A stretch of DNA of 18,407 nucleotides. Origin: CAUZFZ01 sp963579025. GTDB taxonomy: Bacteria; Planctomycetota; Planctomycetia; Planctomycetales; Planctomycetaceae. Positions 7,783-14,718 of this stretch are shown here, piece by piece; position 1 is the first letter of the stretch, and every line of letters begins with the position of its first letter. A program made the position numbers and the translations under genes. Location: the NCBI GenBank assembly GCA_963579025.1, contig CAUZFZ010000189.1, positions 1 to 18,407 of the forward strand, given 5' to 3'. A model generated the notes under the pieces. That model worked only from the letters and a program-made list of their open reading frames with translations. It made no database searches and was not told the origin of the DNA.

Positions 7783-8706
7783 ATGGATAACCAGTTGATT
7801 TCCCGCCGTGGATTCTGCACGGCGACGACAGCGGCGCTGGCCGGAAGTGCTGTTCCGCAATATTTGAGCGGCGCTGAGTCAACAGAGTTTCAACTGAAAT
7901 ACATCCTCGGCGCCTGCATGTACGGCTATCAGTACGTTGGTGAGATCTTCCCCGAAGTACGAAAGACCGGAGCGACGACCGTCGACATCTGGCCCAAAGT
8001 GCACGGCAATCAGCGCGAGCAGCTTGCGGACCTGGGCGAAGAAAAGTTCGCCGCCATGTTGAAGCAGCACGACATCACTCTGGGCTGCATCACTCAATAC
8101 AAACTCGGACCGTTCGGTCTGCAGAACGAAATGCGGCTGGCGCAGCGGTTTGGTTGTCAAACGATTGTCTGCGGCGGACGAGGTCCGAAAGGACTGAAGG
8201 GCACGGCACTGAAAACGGCGGTCGCGGCGTTCATCGAGCAACTGAAACCGCATCTCGCCGTCGCTGAAGAAACTGGCGTCACAATTGCGATCGAGAATCA
8301 CGGCAGCAATCTGATCGAATCACCAGACTCGCTGAAGTACCTGGCAGAGTTGCGACCGTCCAAACACCTTGGCATCGCGTTTGCCCCTTACCACCTGCCT
8401 CAGGATTCAAGATTGCTCAGTGATCTTATTCGTGATCTTGGAGATTCGATTGCCATGTTCTATGCATGGCAGCACGGGATGGGCTGTCACGTGAAGTTGC
8501 CCAAAGAGCAGGAACTGCTGCAGATGCCCGGTCGCGGTGATCTGGACTTCGGACCGCTGCTGGCCGCACTCAAGGAGATCAACTACTCAGGGTGGACGGA
8601 GATCTTCATGCATCCCGTTCCGCGCGGCATTTCGATTCTGCCGTCGGCTGCCGAAGTGACTGCCGAGATCAATCGCTCGCGCGACTACCTGGAGAAGCTT
8701 CTGTAG
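7783..8706 (+). CDS. Tat-exported sugar phosphate isomerase/epimerase-like TIM barrel
   Basis: This is a 307-residue protein of the xylose-isomerase-like TIM-barrel (AP_endonuc_2) superfamily. The N-terminus carries a twin-arginine leader (SRRGFCTATTAALAG), pointing to export in folded form. Visible barrel elements include TIAIENHG (E171), FYAWQHG (H231) and GWTEIF (E273), which fit first, third and fourth metal-ligand positions. Where family members usually show D-x-x-H, this protein reads A201-P-Y-H204, so the second ligand is altered. Function could be a sugar isomerase or epimerase, or a non-catalytic relative. The start at 7783 is set by AGGAG 6 bases upstream. It is the last gene of the plus-strand trio and ends 45 bases before the converging gene. 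Confidence 0.78.
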   Translation: MDNQLISRRGFCTATTAALAGSAVPQYLSGAESTEFQLKYILGACMYGYQYVGEIFPEVRKTGATTVDIWPKVHGNQREQLADLGEEKFAAMLKQHDITLGCITQYKLGPFGLQNEMRLAQRFGCQTIVCGGRGPKGLKGTALKTAVAAFIEQLKPHLAVAEETGVTIAIENHGSNLIESPDSLKYLAELRPSKHLGIAFAPYHLPQDSRLLSDLIRDLGDSIAMFYAWQHGMGCHVKLPKEQELLQMPGRGDLDFGPLLAALKEINYSGWTEIFMHPVPRGISILPSAAEVTAEINRSRDYLEKLL

Positions 8707-8717
8707 CAAAGGGCACA

Positions 8718-8732
8718 CCTGCTGCCCGCAGG
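8718..8732. terminator. Possible stem-loop between convergent genes
   Basis: CCTGC-TGCCC-GCAGG forms a short perfect stem between the stop at 8706 (+) and the shifted stop at 8751 (-). There is no T-run on either side, so intrinsic termination is uncertain. Confidence 0.3.
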
Positions 8733-8750
8733 CTTGCCATTGCCAGTCAT

Positions 8751-8905
8751 TCAACGCCCTGATGCAGACGCTTTCCGGAGGATCGCCTGATAGGCCGCCA
8801 GGGCCGTTTCATATTCGGCCACGGCCTGTTGAGACAAAACGCCTTTGTGGCGTGCGATCTCGCGATCGATCTGATTGATGATGTCAGCGGCGATCAGGCA
8901 TTCGC
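8751..8905 (-). pseudogene. Detached C-terminal frame of the small hypothetical protein
   Basis: From codon GAA at 8903-8901 the minus strand reads ECLIAADIINQIDREIARHK, then about 30 more helical residues, to TGA 8753-8751. This is 50 codons with balanced codon use and amphipathic helix patterns but no start codon nearby. It joins the upstream frame smoothly if one base is regained near 8903 (…SQYPLA then ECLIAAD…). No classic slippery heptamer is visible, so a one-base deletion or a sequencing error is more likely than programmed shifting. Confidence 0.5.
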
Positions 8906-9235
8906 CAATGGATACTGAGAAACCGGAAGGCCGGAACCGATTACCTCGACAAGCCGTGACCAGCCGCGGGTGATGAGTTCCTCCTGCCGTCGAACGTCGT
9001 CGTCATCGAGTTCATTCTTGTCGAACGGACCCTCGACGGTGACTGGCTCGAAGTCCGCATGCACAATGAACTGAGCCTGCACGGGATTGCAGCGAATGTG
9101 CCGTTCGGGTTCCTGAGTAAGCACTGCTTCCTGGACAAGACCAAGGATGTATCGCAGGTACAGATCACTGTCGATCATTTCGTCGACCGGTTTGCCGCAC
9201 ACGTCGCAGATGTAGCCTTCGTCGCAACCCGCCAT
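8894..9235 (-). CDS. Small hypothetical protein with CxxC motif; C-terminus apparently frameshifted
   Basis: A 113-codon frame starts at ATG 9235 with GGAG about 8 bases upstream; the longer frame from 9331 lacks such support. The protein opens MAGCDEGYICDVCGKPV, with C10-x-x-C13 and a later H46-x-x-C49 that could bind a metal, then I-D-S-D-L-Y-L-R-Y and PERHIRCNP. The middle is acidic (DKNELDDDD). I do not recognise a functional family. It lies 99 bases downstream of ilvB on the same strand. The frame stops just after SQYPLANA, but in another frame the minus strand continues from 8903 as a convincing helical sequence to a stop at 8751, so the natural protein is probably about 160 residues. 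The first 110 residues read well, and the break is near 8903. Confidence 0.65.
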   Translation of the reverse strand: MAGCDEGYICDVCGKPVDEMIDSDLYLRYILGLVQEAVLTQEPERHIRCNPVQAQFIVHADFEPVTVEGPFDKNELDDDDVRRQEELITRGWSRLVEVIGSGLPVSQYPLANA

Positions 9236-9334
9236 GTGATCTTCTCCGCATCGGGAATTCGTGCGTCTGAAATGACGCATACGCACCCGGCAGAAATGCC
9301 CGGACGAGTCGCATCCCCGGAGCACGTTCACGGA

Positions 9335-11152
9335 CTATTCCAGAATGATATCCCGCACGGATTTCCCACCGGGGATCATTGGCAGGACGTGTTCCTGGTA
9401 CGGACAAATGACGTCCAGCAGATACGGACCGTCGTGGTTGATCATCTCTGCCACTGCGGCCGGGTAGTCCGCTTTCTTTCGCACTTGAGCACTGCGGACT
9501 CCGTACCCATCGGCGATTTTCACAAAGTCGGGATACGTGTCGCCAATCGAACCATCACCATCGCCGAGCCATTCGGGGTGATCCACTGGACCGAGGTACG
9601 TGTGAGCCCGCTTGCCGTCCATGAAGCGATCTTCCCACTGCACCACCATGCCCAGGTGCTGATTGTTCAACAGCAGAATTTTGACCGGCAGCTTCTCGCA
9701 ATGCAGTGTGGCCAGTTCCTGAATATTCATCTGGAACGAGCCATCGCCGTCGATGTCGATGACCAGACTGCCAGGATGAGCCGCCGCGACTCCCATTGCC
9801 GCGGGCAAACCGAATCCCATGGTCCCCAGCCCCGAACTACTGAGCCAGCGTTTGGGCTGGCGAAACTTGTAGTACTGAGCCGCCCACATCTGATGCTGGC
9901 CCACGCCGACCGACACGAACGCGTCCTGGTCCTTTGTCTGATTCCACAATTCATCGATGGCATACTGCTGCAGGATCCAGTCGTCGGTCTGCAGGTACGA
10001 CAGCGGGTGCTTCGTCTTCCACTCGGTAACCAGGGCCGTCCATTCTTCGATGTCGGGACGGTCGTCCTCCGAGAGTGCGGCATTGAGCGACTGCAGGAAC
10101 TCACCCACATCCGCAACGACGGGAATGTGAGCTTCCTTATTCTTGTGGATCTCAGAAGCGTCGATATCGACGTGGACAATCTTTCCGTGGGCGGCGAACT
10201 CGTCAAGTTTGCCCGTCACGCGGTCGTCGAATCGCACTCCCAGAGCCAGCAACAGATCAGCCTCGTTGACGGCCTTGTTGGCGGCATAGGTTCCATGCAT
10301 TCCAAGCATGTGCAGACACTGTTCGTGATCGCCGGGAAAAGCACCAAGCCCCATCACAGTTGTTGTGACGGGAATGCCCGTCTTCAGTGCAAACGCCGTC
10401 AGATCCTCGGACGCTCCCGAATTGATCACACCGCCGCCGATGTACAGAATCGGTCGCTTCGATCGACGGATGGCGGCGATGACCTGGCGAACCTGTTCGG
10501 GCACGGCTTTGCGATGCAGCGGTCTGTAGCCAGGCAGCCGCATTGGCGGATCGTAGTCCGGCTCTTCGTCCAGCGTCGCCAGTTGAATGTTCTTTGGAAA
10601 GTCGATCAGCACTGGTCCAGGGCGACCGGTCTTCGCGACGAAATACGCCTCCTTCACGATTCGCGGGATCGCGTGCAGCGTCCTGCGTACGGATTCCGGA
10701 TCGGCCCAGTCATCCGCCGTGATCATCACTGAATGTTTCGTGATTCCCCGACAGATCTCGATGATCGGCGTTTCCTGAAACGCATCCGTCCCTATGACCG
10801 CCTGGGGAACCTGGCCAGTGATCGCGATCAGCGGGATGCTGTCCAGTTTGGCGTCGGCAATCGAAGTGACCAGATTGGTCGCCCCCGGTCCGCTGGTGGC
10901 CATGCACAGGCCGACCTCGTCCGTCGTACGTGAAATACCCTGAGCTGCAAACCCGCCGCCCTGTTCATGTCGCGGCAAAACCGTACGAATTCGATCACGT
11001 TTACCTCGCAGAGCCTGGTGCAGCGGCATGCTTGCTCCACCGGGATACGCGAAGATCAGGTCGCTACCGTTGCGAATCAGTGACTCGACCAGAATGTCGG
11101 CACCGTTGATCGTCTGTGTCTGTTTTTTGGTCTCAGTAGCAGCAATAGCCAC
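9335..11152 (-). CDS. ilvB: Acetolactate synthase, large (catalytic) subunit
   Basis: This 605-residue ThDP enzyme condenses two pyruvates, or pyruvate with 2-oxobutyrate, in the first common step of valine, leucine and isoleucine synthesis. Landmarks: FAYPGGASMPLHQAL at the N-terminus, the ThDP-activating glutamate E63 in PRHEQGG, ATSGPGATN, the FAD-region GRPGPVLIDFPK, and the metal/ThDP motif starting GDGS around 469-472 with LLLNNQHLG. Length fits the catalytic subunit. The start is placed at GTG 11152 because GAGGAA lies 5 bases upstream; the frame extends to ATG 11266 without such a site. No ilvN-type regulatory subunit follows: downstream is the small CxxC protein. The gene is divergent from the cystathionine gamma-synthase-type gene. 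Confidence 0.93.
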   Translation of the reverse strand: MAIAATETKKQTQTINGADILVESLIRNGSDLIFAYPGGASMPLHQALRGKRDRIRTVLPRHEQGGGFAAQGISRTTDEVGLCMATSGPGATNLVTSIADAKLDSIPLIAITGQVPQAVIGTDAFQETPIIEICRGITKHSVMITADDWADPESVRRTLHAIPRIVKEAYFVAKTGRPGPVLIDFPKNIQLATLDEEPDYDPPMRLPGYRPLHRKAVPEQVRQVIAAIRRSKRPILYIGGGVINSGASEDLTAFALKTGIPVTTTVMGLGAFPGDHEQCLHMLGMHGTYAANKAVNEADLLLALGVRFDDRVTGKLDEFAAHGKIVHVDIDASEIHKNKEAHIPVVADVGEFLQSLNAALSEDDRPDIEEWTALVTEWKTKHPLSYLQTDDWILQQYAIDELWNQTKDQDAFVSVGVGQHQMWAAQYYKFRQPKRWLSSSGLGTMGFGLPAAMGVAAAHPGSLVIDIDGDGSFQMNIQELATLHCEKLPVKILLLNNQHLGMVVQWEDRFMDGKRAHTYLGPVDHPEWLGDGDGSIGDTYPDFVKIADGYGVRSAQVRKKADYPAAVAEMINHDGPYLLDVICPYQEHVLPMIPGGKSVRDIILE

Positions 11153-11157
11153 AACAA

Positions 11158-11163
11158 TTCCTC
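11158..11163 (-). promoter_or_regulatory. Ribosome binding site deciding the ilvB GTG start
   Basis: GAGGAA on the minus strand lies 5 bases before GTG 11152-11150. It indicates a GTG start rather than the far upstream ATG. Confidence 0.6.
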
Positions 11164-11470
11164 GGTTAAGTAACGCGTGAAGTGGGGCGAGGCGGAACGT
11201 CCCGACCGCCAGTTTACTCGCTGCCTGCCAAATGTTTAACCGCAAGCCCAATGCCTGCGTGTCCACTCACCGGCCGGCCGCTATGTGCAAAAACCTCATC
11301 TGGAAGATAAATGACAATCGGCCGACAGGCGCGCGGTCGTGTGCAGAATCCCGGATCCGTCCGGAATTCGAGACAGCTCTACGAATCCGCCCGTTGCGGG
11401 CCGAACCTGGCGGTACCAGTCTCCCTCACTCTCCTGTATTTTTCCGACTTCTTCCACGACCCGCACAATC

Positions 11471-11474
11471 GGAG
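11471..11474 (+). promoter_or_regulatory. Ribosome binding site deciding the CGS-type GTG start
   Basis: GGAG lies 8 bases before GTG 11483. The residues upstream in the open frame (Ser/Thr/Pro-rich) do not resemble the enzyme family. Confidence 0.55.
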
Positions 11475-11482
11475 TCTCTGTA

Positions 11483-12646
11483 GTGATCGATCCGAGCAGC
11501 CTCAGGTTCGAGTCCCGTTGCATCCACACGGGTGTTTATCAGGATTCGACCTGGAACAGCGTCACCACGCCCATCTATCCCACGTCAACGTTTTACTGGG
11601 ACGATCCCGAGAACAACCGTGGCTTCGACTACACCCGCAGCGGCAACCCGACACGCAGTGCCCTCGAGCAGAACATCGCCGCTCTCGAAGGCGGCATCGA
11701 CTGTCGCGCGACCAGCACCGGCATGTCAGCAATCACAGCCTGCATGCACCTGTTCAAGCCGGGTGACCACATCATCTGCGGAGACGACATCTACGGCGGG
11801 ACCTACAGGCTGTTCCACGACGTCTATGGACCGATGGGCTTCGAATTCTCGTTCGTGAAGATGAGCGACCCGGCCAATACTCGCGACGCGGTGCGACCGA
11901 ACACGAAGGGCATCTGGATCGAGACTCCCAGCAACCCGATTCTGCGTCTCGTCGACATCGCGGCAACCGTCGAGATCGCCCGGGAAGCCGGAGCCATCAC
12001 GATCGCGGACAACACGTTCCTGTCGCCGTATCTGCAGCGACCGTTCGAACTGGGCGTTGATATCGTGATGCACTCGACAACGAAGTATCTCAACGGACAT
12101 TCGGACGTCGTCGGCGGCTGCGTCGTCACTCGCGACGAAGAGAATGCCGAACGAGTCAGCTACATGGTGAACGCGCTGGGCCTGAGTAATTCACCCTTCG
12201 ATGCATGGCTGGTCCTGCGTGGCATCAAGACGCTCGGTCCGCGTATGGAAGCACATCAGCGAGGAGCCATGGCGCTCGCGACGATGCTGGACGAACACGC
12301 GGCGGTCGAGGTTGTCAACTACCCGGGCCTGACGAGCCACCCGCAGTACGAACTCGGTCAGAAGCAGCAGTCCGGACCCGGTGCGATGCTGAGCTTTGAA
12401 ATCAACGGTGGACGTCCCGCTGCCGAGCACATCTTCAAGTCGCTGCAGTTGTATCACCTGGGCGAATCACTGGGCGGAGTCGAGTCGCTGATCGAGTACC
12501 CGCTGACAATGAGTCACGCGTCGATGTCCGCCGCAGCCCGCGCCGAGGCCGGCATCACGGACAACACCATCCGAGTGTCCGTGGGCATAGAGAATCCGGA
12601 AGACTTGGTCGCGGACATGCGCCAGGCACTGGACACGCTCCCGTAA
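11483..12646 (+). CDS. Cystathionine gamma-synthase / O-acylhomoserine sulfhydrylase-type PLP enzyme
   Basis: This 387-residue member of the Cys/Met-metabolism PLP family handles gamma-substituted homoserine or cystathionine. Landmarks: the N-terminal CIHTGVYQD and S-V-T-T-P-I-Y segments, FDYTRSGNPTR, the STGMSAI cofactor-phosphate region, IETPSNP, IADNTFLSPYLQRP and the Schiff-base lysine K201 in HSTTKYLNGHSDV. The C-terminus has the usual SLGGVESLIEYP and IRVSVGIE. Length matches MetB/MetC-type enzymes. It uses a GTG start with GGAG 8 bases before. Whether it makes cystathionine, uses sulfide directly, or cleaves cystathionine cannot be settled from motifs alone. It is a single gene, convergent with the TIM-barrel gene ending at 12815, with a REP-like pair in between. 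Confidence 0.88.
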   Translation: MIDPSSLRFESRCIHTGVYQDSTWNSVTTPIYPTSTFYWDDPENNRGFDYTRSGNPTRSALEQNIAALEGGIDCRATSTGMSAITACMHLFKPGDHIICGDDIYGGTYRLFHDVYGPMGFEFSFVKMSDPANTRDAVRPNTKGIWIETPSNPILRLVDIAATVEIAREAGAITIADNTFLSPYLQRPFELGVDIVMHSTTKYLNGHSDVVGGCVVTRDEENAERVSYMVNALGLSNSPFDAWLVLRGIKTLGPRMEAHQRGAMALATMLDEHAAVEVVNYPGLTSHPQYELGQKQQSGPGAMLSFEINGGRPAAEHIFKSLQLYHLGESLGGVESLIEYPLTMSHASMSAAARAEAGITDNTIRVSVGIENPEDLVADMRQALDTLP

Positions 12647-12667
12647 CATCCGAGTTCAGTTGATACT

Positions 12668-12791
12668 CGTTCGTAGTAGCCGGATTTATCCGGCTCTTTC
12701 GGCGCTGGTGTTTGTTTGGCTTATCGACAACCGACGGACATTGCGCGATCACCGCCCCAGAACAACCGCATAAATGCGGTTACTACGAACG
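12668..12791. repeat. REP-like inverted pair (REPIN), family 1, second pair
   Basis: There are two opposite copies: 12668-12695 on plus (head CGTTCGTAGT, stem AGCCGGAT-TT-ATCCGGCT) and 12764-12791 on minus (same head, stem AACCGCAT-TT-ATGCGGTT). Both stems are perfect 8-bp pairings with a TT loop, and differ from each other and from the pair at 1735-1824 by paired changes. A spacer of 68 bases lies between the copies. As at the first site, it occupies the gap between two convergent genes. Confidence 0.75.
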
Positions 12792-12814
12792 CGGCAACCT
12801 GCGAAAGCGTCGTG

Positions 12815-13756
12815 CTACGAGAATGCCTTCGCTACGGCGTCTTTGGTCTTTTCCAGACCGGTCTTCGCGACCTCAAAAGCGTCCTGCTCCCAATAGCCGG
12901 GATTGAACAGCTCAAGCGAAAGAGCGGCCCGGCAACCGGTTGCGGCGATGGTCTGCAGGATGTCGTCCAAGGGAGCGATTCCGTCGCCCGGATAGACACG
13001 ATCCTTGTCGGCGATCGTGTCGCGCGGCGGATCGGCGGGGTAATCGTTCACGTGGAAGCAGTGGATTGCCGAGCCCGCGACCATTCCCAGCCCGGCAAAA
13101 TCAGAGCCTCCTTTAAAGACGTGATACACGTCCGGCAGCAGACAGGCATCCGGATGCCCGGCCTCGATCGCAACGAACACGGATTCGCCCAGCCGTGACA
13201 GGTTGTCTGAGAACCCCCACACCTCGACCTGTGGAATCACGCCGATTTTCGCTCCGACTTCCAGCAGTGCCCGGTAACGCTCGGCGGCCTGGAACAGATC
13301 GACGGAGCCGGAGCCACGATGTGCACCGACCGGCGGCGCGGCAATGTGCGTCCCACCGATCTGAGCGAGCAGGTCCATGTCATGTTTCGCCTGTTCGAGA
13401 CCGGCTTTGCGTTTCTCTTCATCATCCACGATCCACTGAGCAAACCCGATGGCGCTTTCCACCTGTAGCCCGTGATCGTCGAGACGTTTCTTCAGATCCT
13501 TCAGGCTGCCTCCGTCTTTTATGTAAGCCTCGATCTCACGCATCCACGGTTCAATGCCCGTGTAACCAGCTTTGGACACGATCTCGATTTCATCGACCAG
13601 CTTGAGCTTCTGGCCACGAATCGTGCTGGTGTTGAAGCAGTAGCTGAACTGTGACTGCAGGGGCTTCGGCGTGTCCGCAACCACTTCCATCTGAGTGGTG
13701 GCCACAGCACCTGTCGCTAACGAAGCAGCCAGAAAATCTCGGCGTGAAACGGTCAA
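12815..13756 (-). CDS. Tat-exported sugar phosphate isomerase/epimerase-like TIM barrel
   Basis: This 313-residue xylose-isomerase-like TIM barrel has a twin-arginine leader at the very N-terminus (SRRDFLAASLATGA), so it is probably exported folded. The four usual metal-ligand regions are all visible: E178 (QVEVWG), D209 with H212 (LLPDVYH), H235 (FHVNDYP) and E282 (SLELFN). This complete set makes catalysis on a sugar or sugar phosphate plausible; the specific substrate is not readable. AGGAG lies 13 bases before the ATG, which is longer than ideal. Its 5' side faces a GTAG-headed inverted repeat and it is transcribed alone toward the REP pair at 12668-12791. It is only distantly similar in motif context to the barrel at 7783-8706, whose second ligand is changed. 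Confidence 0.85.
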   Translation of the reverse strand: MTVSRRDFLAASLATGAVATTQMEVVADTPKPLQSQFSYCFNTSTIRGQKLKLVDEIEIVSKAGYTGIEPWMREIEAYIKDGGSLKDLKKRLDDHGLQVESAIGFAQWIVDDEEKRKAGLEQAKHDMDLLAQIGGTHIAAPPVGAHRGSGSVDLFQAAERYRALLEVGAKIGVIPQVEVWGFSDNLSRLGESVFVAIEAGHPDACLLPDVYHVFKGGSDFAGLGMVAGSAIHCFHVNDYPADPPRDTIADKDRVYPGDGIAPLDDILQTIAATGCRAALSLELFNPGYWEQDAFEVAKTGLEKTKDAVAKAFS

Positions 13757-14030
13757 CGGTTTTCTCCTGGTTCGGGTCCGTTACGCCGAGCTGAAATCGC
13801 TGCGGCACAACGAGACCGATCATGATGAGAGAAAACCGTTACGGCAAGCCGCCTGCTGACCGTTACTCCAGGTAGGCGAAGTCGCAAGACTTTGGCCAGC
13901 CAGCGCAAACACGGGAAAAACCAAACTCTTGCGAGTTCGGCTACGACGTAATTGGCCCGGACGCGGAACTACGAAGGCCAGAATATACGGAGTGCCCGCA
14001 ATCAGTTCAGGCCCGGTTCCGCACGCATCG
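13757..14030. other. Intergenic region upstream of the Tat TIM-barrel gene
   Basis: This stretch of about 274 bases holds the GTAG-headed repeat pair at 13872-13944 and otherwise no gene I can support. It should contain the promoter of the minus-strand gene starting at 13756. Confidence 0.4.
13872..13944. repeat. GTAG-headed inverted repeat pair, family 2 (GCAA loop)
   Basis: Copy one on plus (13872-13895) reads GTAG, GCGAAGTC, GCAA, GACTTTGG. Copy two on minus (13944-13921) reads GTAG, CCGAACTC, GCAA, GAGTTTGG. Each folds into a 7-bp stem (with one G-T pair) capped by a GCAA tetraloop. The stem difference between copies (G to C on one side, C to G on the other) keeps the pairing. A spacer of 25 bases separates them. 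The layout parallels the family-1 pairs but the sequence is different. Confidence 0.65.
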
Positions 14031-14591
14031 TTACGCGGCGCGGCGCTCGTCTTCTTCGCCGAAACCGTCGTCGTATTCCGAGATGCGGTTCCGGTACTGC
14101 GACGGCACCAGCACTTCGTCTTCTTCATGCAGCCGATAGCGCATCACATACGCGTCTTCGGTCGTGTCGTCGTAATGGTTCCGCAGAATCGAGACCGCGC
14201 GGAATCCGTTTTGACTGAAGAAGAGCTGGGCGTCGAGATTCGTCTCACGCACTTCGAGCATCACTTCGTTGCGACGCTGCTGTGAGAGTTTATCGATCAG
14301 CTTCTGTGCCATCTGGGCGCCGACCTGCTGGCGCCGGGCTTCGGAAGCGACCGCGAAATTCAGAATGCTCAAGCGGGACTTGTGCAGTTCGTAGACCATA
14401 AAGCCCACGATCTGCTGATCGTGCTCGGCGACCATGCCGATGCAGTTGCGCTGGCGCAGGCATCCCAGGAAGTCTTCTTCCGTCCAGGGAAACTCAAAGC
14501 TTTCCTGCTCGATCCTGAGCACGTCAGCCATGTCGCGTCGAATCAACCAGCGAATTTGAACTTCAATACCCGGCTTGTGCTGAACCGTCAT
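14031..14591 (-). CDS. GNAT acetyltransferase, RimI-like
   Basis: This 186-residue GNAT-fold N-acetyltransferase is most like RimI, which acetylates the N-terminal alanine of ribosomal protein S18. Landmarks: IRWLIRRDMADVLRIEQESF with FPWTEEDF near the N-terminus (typical of RimI), the acetyl-CoA loop R86-R-Q-Q-V-G-A, and LEVRETNLDAQLFFSQNGF (112-130). After the fold, about 30 extra residues are acidic and Glu/Asp-rich (155-186), longer than usual RimI. The start at 14591 is chosen over 14615 because a strong GGAGG sits 6 bases upstream. It lies downstream of the molybdenum hydroxylase subunit genes with a gap of 127 bases. Another protein or small-molecule target is possible, so no symbol is given. 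Confidence 0.78.
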   Translation of the reverse strand: MTVQHKPGIEVQIRWLIRRDMADVLRIEQESFEFPWTEEDFLGCLRQRNCIGMVAEHDQQIVGFMVYELHKSRLSILNFAVASEARRQQVGAQMAQKLIDKLSQQRRNEVMLEVRETNLDAQLFFSQNGFRAVSILRNHYDDTTEDAYVMRYRLHEEDEVLVPSQYRNRISEYDDGFGEEDERRAA

Positions 14592-14597
14592 ATATGG

Positions 14598-14602
14598 CCT
14601 CC
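14598..14602 (-). promoter_or_regulatory. Ribosome binding site deciding the RimI-like start
   Basis: GGAGG on the minus strand lies 6 bases before ATG 14591-14589. It clearly favours this start over the ATG at 14615. Confidence 0.7.
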
Positions 14603-14651
14603 GTGCCATGTTCACCGTGCGTTCCGTCAGAAGCGGCGGAAATTATCAGAG

Positions 14652-14665
14652 ACCCGAAAACGGGT
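14652..14665 (-). terminator. Possible weak terminator after the [2Fe-2S] subunit gene
   Basis: On the minus strand ACCCG-TTTT-CGGGT forms a 5-bp hairpin about 55 bases past the stop at 14719, followed by TCTGATAATT rather than a clean T-run. A second short hairpin (CCGT-TTT-ACGG) precedes it. Termination here is a guess. Confidence 0.3.
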
Positions 14666-14718
14666 ACAGGCCTTTTCTTACCGTAAAACGGCCAGAAATC
14701 ACAAAAAAACGACACCTG

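Larger units (their letters stand above)
11153..11482. other. Divergent intergenic region between ilvB and the CGS-type gene
   Basis: About 330 bases separate the two chosen starts and should hold both promoters. Open frames in it (for example minus 11296-11529 and the upstream extension of the plus gene) have no good ribosome binding site of their own. I looked for a SAM-type riboswitch or a branched-chain leader peptide with runs of Leu/Val/Ile codons and found neither. Confidence 0.4.

Noticed and set aside
9236..9331. 32-residue N-terminal extension of the small CxxC protein (start at 9331)
   Set aside because: The internal ATG at 9235 has GGAG at good spacing and a natural N-terminus; the extension is Arg/Cys-rich and sits in the ilvB downstream gap.
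9059..10732. Long plus-strand open frame of 557 codons
   Set aside because: It lies antisense to ilvB, is rich in His/Arg/Val in the pattern expected from reading a GC-rich gene backwards, and shows no domain; ilvB has full catalytic motifs.
11267..11482. Possible SAM riboswitch or amino-acid leader before the sulfur-amino-acid gene
   Set aside because: No SAM-I or SAM-II-like core, no terminator/antiterminator pair and no run of regulatory codons could be found by eye.
11296..11529. 77-codon minus frame overlapping the start of the CGS-type gene
   Set aside because: It has some natural-looking stretches, but it overlaps the conserved N-terminus of the opposite gene and has no ribosome binding site.
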